A stretch of 64,000 bases of DNA, taken from positions 1,584,157 through 1,648,156 of the forward strand of contig NW_003314304.1 of the NCBI RefSeq assembly GCF_000143415.4, written 5' to 3'. This document shows, piece after piece, positions 10,746 to 20,923 of this stretch. Position 1 is the stretch's first letter, and the number at the start of each line of letters is the position of its first letter. The notes beneath the pieces were generated by a model. That model saw nothing but the letters and a program-made list of their open reading frames with translations. It had not been told where the DNA came from and did no database searches. Source of the DNA: Selaginella moellendorffii. Lineage: Eukaryota > Streptophyta > Lycopodiopsida > Selaginellales > Selaginellaceae. The position numbers and the translations under genes were made by a program.

Positions 10746-11606
10746 GTCTGAAAGCTTGGATTACCTGAGGCGAACATCGTCAGGAAAACGATCAAGCAAG
10801 AGATGAAATACCTGGAGGAAATGGTGTCAAGTTCAGAATGCCTCTTCAAACTTTTCTGGCGCCTGTGCTCTGGAAGAACAGTGGCAGTGAGCATATGACG
10901 AGACAAATGGTGGCGTGGAATCATCAAATGCATTGTGCTGGGGAGGAGCACCACCAATTCTCACAAGAAAACAGCGTCTTAAGATCATCTCTGGAAAAAA
11001 GGGGGAAAACCTTCGTTTCTCACCGAGGCCAACGAACAATTACATAAGAATACGTTTTCCCGAGTGAAACTGACGCGGCAGAGTGCAAGAGGAGAGAAAA
11101 AGCAAGCGATCCATTGGCCTATGGAACTAAAAAAGGAAGCAAAAGGACAGGGAATGCAGGGGAATCTACATGAAAAGAAGCTGTCATAAGTTACACACTT
11201 CCACACACTCTCGCACACTTCAACTCTTTTCTTGTCAACACGAGTAATTTATGCGAGCGAAAGGGAATGAAAGAATCATTTGAGCATCTAAAGCATGGAA
11301 GGAAGCGAGGCACGTACTCTTTCTGGAAATCACGCTTATGGAGCGTTTTGTTTCGTCGGAGTCCCGATTGCTGGCGCAACCAAACTGAAAGAATCGCAAG
11401 CTCAGAACTACGAAAGCAAAGAAAAAACTTACTCTTGAAAGGGGACGAAGAGGAGAAGAATAACCGAAGGAGCCAAGCTTGGAATCGAGAGAGCTTGTCG
11501 AGTTCTCGAGGTGAGAGGCCTTTGCTCACTCAAAAACTTGGAGCCTTCTCTCCTTCTGCGAGAGGAAGAGGGAGCGGGGGGAGTTTGCAATGAAGGTGGT
11601 GGTCGC

Positions 11607-11614
11607 ATTTTATA
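11607..11614 (-). promoter_or_regulatory. TATA box of PHO1-like S1
   Basis: TATAAAAT lies on the minus strand about 860 bp upstream of the S1 ATG. It is followed by a pyrimidine-rich leader and a plausible 5' UTR intron donor (caaga|gtaagt near 11435), as expected for a spliced leader. Copy S2 has lost this region, because homology between the units ends at about 11311/29636. Confidence 0.5.
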
Positions 11615-11670
11615 CTCTGGTTGGCCGACTAGAGACACACAAGACATGGAAGAATTGAAGCTGACTTTTT

Positions 11671-11710
11671 AGATCTAAAAAGGTCTAAAAAGGTCTAAAA
11701 AGGTCTGAAA
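11671..11710. repeat. 10-bp tandem repeat (aggtctaaaa) x4
   Basis: Four head-to-tail copies of aggtctaaaa, the first (agatctaaaa) and last (aggtctgaaa) slightly changed, sit exactly at the broken 3' end of the EIL fragment. They mark or stabilise that breakpoint. Confidence 0.8.
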
Positions 11711-12365
11711 GCGGCGACGCCACCCCTTTCTCCAGCGGGTACCTCCGCTGGGGTGGATCGCAGTGCTGCATTAGCGCCGAGAGAAGCGATTCGAGGGTGG
11801 TGTCCTGGAGCTCCTGGAGAGTGTGTGGCGTCGGGGCGGCGGCGGTGAGCTGGCCAGCGCCTCCGCCTCGTACTTGGCCATGGCGGCGGGGCCGTTCCGA
11901 TCGAAGCGGACCTTCTCCTTTCACTGTTGTCGCTGGCGCCGCTCACTAGCTTGCCCTTCTCGGGGATGATGCCATAGACGAATCCTTGGGCTTTGCAGAC
12001 CTCCATGAGCATCGCGTCCTGGGCTCACGACATCTTCTTCCGCCGGGCTTGCTCCTGGGATTGCTTGTGCTTGGGGAGATTGCCCAGATTCTGGTGCTGC
12101 GCTGCTGGGCTGCCCATGGCTGCTGTGATTCGAGTGATTCGAGGAGAATGCGTTGTTGACCCTGGCCTTTTGCTCGTCCTTGATCCGCTTGAGTCACAGC
12201 CGATCGTTCGAAATCCTCTTCTCCAGCTCGTCCACGTTCCATGTCGTCGTCAATGAAATCCTCGTGATCCTGGACGACCGCCTCGCCCAGGCCTCCATCG
12301 TTGTCTCCCACAAGATCCACGTCCAGGCCATAGTAGAGATCCGGGTCGCCGCCGTGGAGCTCCAT
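11701..12365 (-). pseudogene. EIL: EIN3-like (EIL) transcription factor pseudogene, N-terminal half
   Basis: EIN3/EIL proteins are nuclear DNA-binding activators of the ethylene response. The start is MELHGGDPDLYYG (ATG 12365). EIN3 signatures follow in shifting frames: [67 protein letters not shown] and [20 protein letters not shown]. Lesions seen: a frameshift after the acidic stretch, TGA after SNDRL, TGA where the family has Arg (KMS-stop-AQD), a deletion of the LREWWK part, and further frame changes. Homology ends right after LEKGV, before the [10 protein letters not shown] core of the DNA-binding domain. That missing part is what copy 2 (30499-30693) retains. There are no introns in the fragment. 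Confidence 0.85.
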
Positions 12366-13600
12366 CTTGCGGAGGAAATATTTCGAGCGCGCGCTGCCGA
12401 GAGGAGGGAATATTTCGGAGCGATTACCTCCAATTCGCCATGGAAAGCCGAGGATCGAATGGGAAAAGCGAGGAAGATCACGGGAAGCAGAGAGAAAGAA
12501 GGAAAAAGCTCGATTCAACGCGAGCCCCTTGTGTGATTACCTAGCTCCATCATTGCCCCGTCGACGCGCGCTGCGCTCGCCGATCGCGCCCGTGACACAG
12601 TGGCGCAGCCTTCAAATTCGACACATTGCCCGGGCAAGCGTCACAATCCCAATGCCGCCACCGCTGCGAGGCGCTGCCAACACGATCAACGAGAATCGAT
12701 GCCCTAGCGCATCAAGATCCCCGCTTTGCTCGGCGAGAGAGTGAAGAGGAAAGGCGCGGCGCCCCTCGCCATAGCCAACTACTAGCTAATAGCTATCCAT
12801 CCAATAGCCGTACAATTCCCCCAGGTCGGGTTTATGACATGGAAGTCCACTGGCTTTTTGACACGTGGCACAGCTACGTGGACGCCCTTTTCAGCCCTTC
12901 CGGCTTACGGCCAATTTGGCTATCTGCCTCAAATTTAGCTAACCGGTTTGTTGCCAGATTTAGCAGCTCCCCGAATTTAATTCACTTTTGTCCAAGCTGC
13001 CAGTTTGTCGGAATCCAGTTTGGGTCATAAAATGGACCACTGGGGGACACCGGGCTCGAACCCGGACCAGCGGATGCCGCGCCGCGCCGGACTCGAGCCA
13101 CGGACCGGCGGTCTCGTCGCCGGACTCGAACCCGCCACCGTACGCTCTACGCCTCCACCGCTACCATACGCCTCTCTCTAGTTTATTATACGCCTCCAAT
13201 CCTTGGTAGTGCTTCCTCATGATCACCTCTACGTGACAACCAACGTACGTGGCGTACGACGTTTGAAACTCTATTCATTAGGCTTTGTTAAAGAGAATAA
13301 AAGAGAGAACGCCACTGTAGCTAAACCTAGAAATCAAAAACTAAGGGGACGACAATGCTAGTAGTTCTTCTTTTTTACATCGTGTCATTATTGGTTTGAC
13401 TCTATAGCTTAGATGCAACACCTTTTCCTCGGGGGGTACCCTAATAATATTCGCTGCCGGAGAATATTCCGGAATCGGCCCGGGCAGCCCCCCCTTTAGC
13501 TCCCCATGTGTGGCCTTTGTTTTTGTTGCCAGCCAAAGAAAACACATAGAAAGTTTGAAGGAGAGAGAGAGAGCGCAAAAATCTGAGAGGAGAGAAGGAA
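12366..13600. other. Upstream region of EIL copy 1, duplicated at 30.7-31.97 kb
   Basis: GC-rich DNA upstream of the EIL start is repeated almost exactly at 30700-31976. It contains the EIL leader (cgctcgaaatatttcctccgc) and tRNA-like B-box motifs. Open frames on both strands here are short and unlike known proteins. No gene is supported. Confidence 0.5.
13050..13135 (-). other. tRNA-like B-box motifs (possible SINE or tRNA relic)
   Basis: On the minus strand two T-arm-like sequences occur: gggttcgagtcc near 13121-13135 and ccgggttcgagcccgg at 13050-13065. The first matches the Pol III B-box consensus. No acceptor-stem partner or anticodon arm can be folded, so this is not a functional tRNA. 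The same pair is present at 31401-31475. A tRNA-derived SINE head is one explanation and chance in GC-rich DNA is another. Confidence 0.35.
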
Positions 13601-13780
13601 ATGGCACTGGCTTTGATTGACTTTGCCGCGCTCCACTTCTTTGATCCCTCCATCTCCATCTCGTCCTTTTTCTTTTTCTACTTGGACTCGGACGATTCGA
13701 TCCATGTCATGTTTCGCTCGAAGTCGATGGATCACTGCCCGATCACTCCACCACTTCTTGTCGACTGGAAAAGTCTTTAA
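13601..13780 (+). CDS. Hypothetical 59-aa ORF conserved in both duplicate blocks
   Basis: A small frame starts MALALIDFAALHFF and ends VDWKSL. The copy at 31977-32156 has the same start, stop and length with only a few substitutions. It is preceded by a GA-rich purine leader (gagagagagagcgc). It has no recognised domain. Conservation may only reflect recent duplication, so coding status is doubtful. Confidence 0.2.
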   Translation: MALALIDFAALHFFDPSISISSFFFFYLDSDDSIHVMFRSKSMDHCPITPPLLVDWKSL

Positions 13781-14073
13781 ATTCCTCTCGCTGATGCGAT
13801 CAGCACGGCATTAGCCTGAGATCAAGGCCGCGGACCATCCAGCAAAGTCTAAGCTTTTTGCCAAGGATGTGACAAGCTAACGTGTTGTCCAGAGCGCTTA
13901 CAGGTTCCATTGTTTTTTCCATGACAATTCTTTTTCCTCTGGCGACCGGCACGAAAGTCGTCCGAAGCAACCCAAACTGGAAACAAGATACATGCCCAGT
14001 TTCTCGGACAGATTTCTTCAAGCCCGGCAGCACACGGAAGACGAAGAAATTCGTTATAAAATCCACGAGCAAG

Positions 14074-14117
<44 letters not shown>

Positions 14118-14640
14118 AAGAACTTTGCCAAGCCCAAAGTCGTTGATGTTAAGCTAGGCCGTGCTTGAAGCGCGTGATGATGATCATGAAAGTTCCTGTC
14201 GAGATGCTCGGTGGATTCTCCGTGTCTCCAGCTAGAGACTTATCGATCAATCCACAGTGTGCGGCAGCCGTCGTTTCGCTCGATCGCTCCCTCGTTTGCA
14301 AAAGCTCGGACTTGACGATCCTTCTCTTTCTGCCATGGATTCCTCCATGAAGAGACCACCGAGCCAAGTTGCGAGAGTGAGGTTAAGCTGTAGTGATCTT
14401 ACGGACATCCTCTTTTTGGATTGCTTCCTTTTTTACTCCGCGTATCGTATTGACACTGTTGTAGAAGAAACAAACGAGTTTTGGAGGTAGCAACTTCCCT
14501 TCCATTTGATTGATACATGAAGAACAAGACATCGCTTGCAAGTGGAAGATCACACGGGAGATGTTTGGAGTCAAACTGGAACTTTCGTGATTGTTACGAG
14601 CACCTCCCCTGAATCCAGCACCACACTATCTATCTGGTAA
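13781..14640. other. Unassigned duplicated sequence
   Basis: This is shared with 32157-32620 except that about 380 bp (14240-14623) is missing from the second block. Frames of 60-90 codons exist on both strands but none resembles a known family, and no coherent splice pattern was found. Confidence 0.4.
14079..14113. repeat. (GA)n microsatellite
   Basis: About 17 GA dinucleotides. The duplicate block has a shorter version at 32454-32475, showing length change since duplication. Confidence 0.95.
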
Positions 14641-15917
14641 TGTTTCAAAACGAGTAAACTAATCAGTGTTTGGGAATGAATGTTTGTGCTGCTTGGCCAC
14701 TTGCACTGCGGCAGTAGAGGAGGATGTTTTGCGGCAACTATACCCGACTAAATCGAAGTACTTTAATTGCAATTTGCAAGATCACAAGTACTAGTCCTGA
14801 AGAAAAACAGCGAGATGTGCTTATAATCAAGGCATTCTTGCAACGCAAGTGGAAATTCACTATGTTTACCTGGGCTTTCCGAGGATGCTTCATCTGAATC
14901 GCATAGTGTCACCCTGCCATATGAAAAAGACAAGAGAAAAATTCTTATTCACTAGAGTTTGGCAATTTTACTCTAGTTACTACAATTTTTCCATTGTTGA
15001 TACTCATTGTAGCTTCATTCAACTCCACACTTTTTTACTTGATTAGAGATGTAAAGTTTTGTGTCATGTTCTAGAATTTTGTCTATAGTTACAAAACCAC
15101 AAGCTTATCCATAAATGGATTGATATTACTATAAACAATTAAAGAAAACAACTTGAAAGACGATCAATAGGGTTCAAATATAGAGGGAAATGGCTCATGA
15201 ATAAAAATACATTTTATTTTTCAAATGTATTTATTTTTTCAATTGGTTAAAGGTTTTGGGATATTTGGGGTTAAGTGTCTCTCGGTTGGGTGACTTCCCG
15301 GGAATTTCAAATTTAAGAGTTTATAATTACTTCAATGCAAAGGTATAATTTCAACTTCTTTCTCTTCCTTTCAGCTTCTTTTCTTTGCTTTTCAATATGT
15401 AGTGAGTGAAATGCTTTCACTCATAAGTTTTTCATAGATGAGTGAATAAAACTTAATTAACTCTTATAACCTATTTTTCCAAAGTTACATTTAAGATGGC
15501 TAAGTGAGCAGTGTGACGTGCTCTTACAACCAAGTGAATAGTTTCTTAACTTATGCTAATCAAAATTTGCTCACAGATATAATATAAAATAGGTGGGGAT
15601 GCAATAAATTTATTCATTTCTCTCCTTGAGAAAAATCATTCTTTTACTTCTTGTTAAATATATAGTTTTTGATTGTGATGTTCTTCACTTTTTTTGAAGG
15701 GTGCAACATATACTCCCTTAGTCAAAGATGCAGTTGTTGATTCCATGTTATAGGTAAAAATTTGATAATTAAAATTGTTGCAAGTTTCAATATTAATTTT
15801 GGGACCAACTTCTAAAGTTTTACCAAGATTATTTTAAATTAATAAATTCAAAACTTTTTCTTGACAATCATGAGAAGTCAACACTTCAAGTTAGAAATAT
15901 CACCAAAGTTAACTTTA

Positions 15918-16399
15918 ACCATATAATATCCAATCTCATTACAACCAAAATGTGGCTTAGATTATTCAATAGCAATCCAAACACTTAACCATATTCATCA
16001 CTTGGAGATGTAATGATAATTATCAATAGTTTGCTTTAGATATGGCTTTCCAAGGAATTGTTCTCCTAAAAAACAATGGCTTACTACTTTTATTCACAAT
16101 CTTGAAAATTATGCCTTTTATAGGAAACGATGTAAATACAACATACATGATACTTGGAACCATATAATATCCAATCTCATTACAACCAAAATGTGGCTAA
16201 AATTATTCATTAGCAATCCAAACACTTAACCATATTCATCACTTGGAGATGTAATGATAATTATCAACAGCTTGCTTTAGATATTGCTTTCCAAGGAATT
16301 GTTCTCCTAAAAAACAATGGCTTACTACTTTTATTCACAATCTTGAAAATTATGGCTTTTATAGGAAACGATGTAAATACAACATACATGATACTTGGA
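15918..16399. repeat. 241-bp tandem duplication
   Basis: Bases 15918-16158 are repeated at 16159-16399 with only a handful of substitutions, period 241 bp. The duplicate block at 33.9 kb carries neither in full, because a deletion joins the equivalent of 15.97 kb to 17.33 kb. Confidence 0.9.
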
Positions 16400-17725
16400 A
16401 ACTACAAATTTGAAAGATAAGTTTTTTCTCAAAACTCTTTAGATATTATTTATGGTTTTCTTGGAGAAATGTCATACAAGTATGTATCACCTTTGCAAAA
16501 TATGCAAATCTACAGTAATAACATCCTCTATTTATAATACTTATTTTGAGAATGTAGTCTCAACTCATCTCCAACATTTCAAATGCAACCACTTATCCTA
16601 TTATTCTTGTGATCACTACTCTTTGTTGATATCTTGGCTTTCAAAGATAATATATAAATCTCAAGTGGTATTTGGTTTGGATATTTTAGTTAGTCCAAAG
16701 GTGCTACTCTCACTCTTATTACTTTTGGAGCATAAAATCCAAGTATTCTTTCTCTTGCTTTTTTATCTTTGTAATACAAACATTGAATCTAAAATTAAGT
16801 GGTCACTTGGTAAATACTTAGTACCACAAGGCATTCATAAATGTTTCCATATTAGATATGAAAATGAAATGCAATCCATTGTTGATATTTAAGGAGAAGC
16901 TATCAATTTTACATAAGGTTACTAACAACTTTGGTGGTATGGTAAACAACTTCTTGCGAGTGAGATTTGTAGAATGTAAGTTTTGTAAATGATGCATAGC
17001 TGAAAATAATTATAAGAAAAGCTACAATTTTTTTATACCCCTGGCAGCGGTTAGGTGAATTTCTTTTGTGTTTGGATTGTTTTACTCAACTTACTTGTAC
17101 AAGCACTAACAAAGCTCTCCTTCAAAAGCAAAAGAGGAAACTCTTGAGATTGTCCAACTGTAAAGAGCAACAAAATGAACTATAAATTTATAATAACATT
17201 TTGCCCAATCTCGACAAAACCATTAATAAATCAAAGTTTTAGCCAAATGTTCATCTATACTTGATAATTTAACTCCACTCAATCAATACATAAAGCCCTA
17301 AGTTGGACAATGTATTTTTTATCAAGCTGGTCCTCTTTAACAAGTTCCATATATAAATAATATAGTGACTTACCCTTTCTTCTTTTGTAAGTTATTGTCT
17401 AAAAAGAGTTTATTTCAAATTCACTTATATCTTTCTCTTGAGAAATTACTTAGCTTGGCATAAAATATTAGCAACCCAATACTAAATACTAGCCTAAAAA
17501 TTTGAGAAAAACATATAAACTAGTATATTAATGATAATTTGAAGCTTTTTCTTGCCAATTTACAAGGTATAATAAATGATTGAGATGTTGGTTCTCTAGA
17601 CAAGGATGAGATAAAGATTGGGAGTGAGCTTATGCAAACATCTCTAAGCCAAACTTCTTCATTTGGCTCATAAACTTGGTTGAGTTTGCAAACGTTTTGA
17701 TACAGTTTATTTTTGAATTTTTGCT

Positions 17726-19140
17726 TGTTATGGTAGTGGTGATCGCAACTATCACCATGCTTTCGGCATCTTTATAAATGGTTAAATTTTTTTTACTTTA
17801 GGATCATCTAAAGGAGTCTCACTCATAATCTCTATAAGCCCTGATATTAATTTGGGTGTTTGTTAACTTTAAGATGTGCTCTTGTAACCACATCAACTTT
17901 GCACTTAGTCTACATGCTCTATGTGTCCAATTCCACTTTTAGATACCCAAATGGCTAGATAACCTTTTATGAAGTCCAAATTTTAAAACTTATATTTGGT
18001 ATTAGAGAAATCTAAGGTGTGACTCTATTAGTTGATTAAAGAAATCACACCATATGTTAAAATTGATATTTAATAAGTTTAATTTACTCCAATTTCAACT
18101 CAAGGGGTAGGGTGTTAAAAGAGCGGGGCTCTTAGAAAAGCTGCAACTTTCAACTTCCATTTATGAAAGCGTGAACTTGCAAAAAAGCATGATGGATTAT
18201 AAACAACCAAAAATAATAACTTAAAAAATTATTAATATTGTTTTAAATATAAAAATGTACCCTTTGTTCCAATTAGTTATAAATCATAGGTTATTTGAGA
18301 TTAAGCATCTTTAAATAGTATTGGGTTAGATGACCTTCTAGAAAGCCTAGATTCAGGAGATTATAGTGCCATAAATAATATAAGTTAAACTTTGTAAAGA
18401 ACCTAGCAAAAAAGATAACAATTTAAAATTAAATTGTCATTTTTGTTATGGTAGTGGTGATCGCATGCTTTCGGCATCTTTATAAATGATTAATTTTTTT
18501 TTACTTTAGGATCATTTAAAGGAGTCTCACTCATAATCTCTATAAGCCCTAATATTAATTTGGGTGTTTGCTAACTTTAAAATGTGTTCTTGTAACCACA
18601 TCAACTTTGTAATTGGTCTATGTGTCTAATTCCACTTTTGGATACCCAAATGGCTAAATAACCTTTTATGAAGTCCAAATTTAAAAACTTATATTTGGTA
18701 TTAGAGAAGTCTAAGGTGTGACTCTATTAGTTGATTAAAGAAATCACACCACATGTTAAGATTAATATTTAATAAGTTTAATTTACTCCAATTTCAACTC
18801 AAAGGGTAGGGTGTTAAAAAAGCAGGGCTCTTAGAAGAGCTGCAACTTTCAACTTCCATTTATGAAAGCGTGAACTTGCAAAAACGCATGATGGATTATA
18901 AACAACCAAAGATAATAACTTAAAAAATTATTAATATTGTTTTAAATATAGAAATGTACCTTTTGTTCCAATTAGTTATAAATCTTAGGTTATTTGAGAT
19001 TAAACATTTTTAAATAGTATTGGGTTAGATGACCTTCTAGAAAGCCTAAATTCAGGAGATTATCGTGCCATAAATAATATATATTAATGTTTGTAAAGAA
19101 CCTAGCAAAAAAGAAAATAATTTAAAATTAAACAACCTTT
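17726..19140. repeat. About 0.7-kb tandem duplication
   Basis: The stretch beginning tgttatggtagtggtgatcgc at 17726 starts again at 18444 and continues in parallel for about 700 bp, with small indels. R1 and R3 have only one copy, so the duplication is private to this block. Confidence 0.85.
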
Positions 19141-20030
19141 TAAAAATGAAATATTTACTAGAATGTTCAAAATAAGTATTTAGAAAGCATTTTCATTAGA
19201 GCTACTCTCAAGTAACACTTGATGTGTTTCAAATGATTTCATAGTAAAAAATATCTTTATACTTCATTTTTAAAATAATTATAAATTTTGTTTAATACAT
19301 ATTTTGTATTTTGTAAAAGATGTCTACAGACACTCAAAAACCTTTTGCTATTAAATTATTGTCATTCAAGCACTTGCTTATAATAGTTAAAGCACAATAC
19401 AGTGTTTGGTTTTATGGGATGGCATATATATGTAATTGAGGAGAGTAAACAAATTTCTATATAGAGTTTAGTAAGTAAATGGAATTGTGAACAATGATAA
19501 TTTTCATAAGTCTTTAAACTGTAGTTTGTAACATATTTTAGCTAAACATTAATTTAAAGAATAAGTTGAAGTTGGTAAAGATAATATATAGTTATCTCCT
19601 ACAATATGTGATGATAAATAATAATTAAGCACTTGTATTTAGTTTTGAAATGCATTACCTCAAAAGGTTTATTAATATTGATTAACTTCATTCCTAGAAT
19701 TGTTTTACCAAAGATGCCAAAATAAAAAATGCCACTAATATGAAATCATCTAAGTAGCTTTTCTTTAAAGCATTCAATACTAAAACATCAGAATAAATAT
19801 AAAAATTATTTTAGAGCAATATCCAAAGATACCTCATCAACTTATATCAGGAAATATAGCATAATCATAGTGAAAATAACATTCTGGCATAGCTACAACA
19901 ATATAGAGGACATTTGATTTATCATTGCCTTGCCAAATAGTCTCAAAAATCAATATAATTAATGATTTATTTTAAATACCCTACATAGTCTTTGTTAAAT
20001 AAAACTAAAATCATAGATATATTTCAATGT

Positions 20031-20645
20031 AAAATACCTTTGTAAATCCATATTGTTTTATAATCCAAGGTTATAAGATGGATATTAAAATATTTGGTCA
20101 TGATTGTCTTTTGGTCAATTTCTTTCACAATTTTAGTTTTCATATCGAAATGTCATTAATATGAAATCATTTGATGAGTTTTTCCTTCACTTTGATTATT
20201 AAAAATTCAACACTGAAATAAACTTGAAACATTAGAATAAACATGAAATAATATTTTAAAGCAATAATGTAAACTTACTTCATCAACTTTTCTTACAAAA
20301 TATAGCCCAATCATTCCAAAGACATATAGTAATAATTATATAAAGTATGTTCATTTATCTTCATCTTTCCAAACTACCTCGTAAAAATATATATTGATGA
20401 TCTACTTTAGAATGGTGTTTGTTAGATAAAACTAAAAACTTAAATGTTAAATACCTTTGCAGATCCATATTTTTCTTTCATCCAGGATTATGGGATGAAG
20501 AGCAAAATATATAATTAATGATTTACTTTAAATGCCTTACATAGCCTCTGTTAGATAAAACTAAAAGCATGGATATATTTCAATATAAAATACCTTTATA
20601 AATATATATTGTTTTATCATCCAAATTATGGGATAAAAAATAAAA
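20031..20645 (-). pseudogene. Decayed tandem copies of the ROCO 3' end, downstream of copy C
   Basis: Three segments (about 20031-20130, 20451-20510 and 20587-20645) read in the minus direction resemble the last codons of the ROCO frame. Examples are HPIILDERKIWICKGI and KEIDQKTIMTKYFNIH against the real HPIILEGKQIWVCKGI and EKQETIMEKYFALH. Each is preceded by a recurrent acceptor-like element (ttatttcag|tgttgaat) and ends with AAAG|GTATTT, a plausible donor. The same array lies beyond copy D. Most contain stops or shifts, so they are either exon relics or alternative last exons. Confidence 0.6.
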
Positions 20646-20923
20646 TATATGGTATCTTTTCCTTCTCTTAAAATATTAGATATTCAACACTGAAATAAAC
20701 TTGAAACATTAAAATAAACAGGAAAGAATAATTTGGAGTTATAATACATACTTACCTCATTAACTTCAGCTACAAAATAGACCTGAATCATACCAAAGAT
20801 ATATAGTAATAACTATGTAAAGCATATTTATTTACCTTCGTTTTGTTAAACCACCTCATAAAAATATAGATTAATGATCTGCTTTAGAATGGTGTTTGTT
20901 AAATAAAATAAAAAACTTAAATG

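Larger units (their letters stand above)
14930..19450. repeat. AT-rich repeat block R2, gene-free
   Basis: The left part (14930-15910) recurs at 32930-33900 and, more diverged, at 48110-48770. The right part (16510-19450) recurs at 1355-3655 and in part at 33960-35410. Two motifs of the form gttttgggttatttgagattaag followed by a gggttggatgacc-like phrase occur in both parts, so the halves may be diverged relatives. No transposon protein is visible. Confidence 0.7.

Noticed and set aside
13020-13140. Functional tRNA gene
   Set aside because: Only T-arm-like motifs exist; no acceptor pairing, D arm or anticodon loop.
15918-16399. CRISPR-like repeat array
   Set aside because: Only two long direct copies without spacers in a plant nuclear sequence; a simple tandem duplication.
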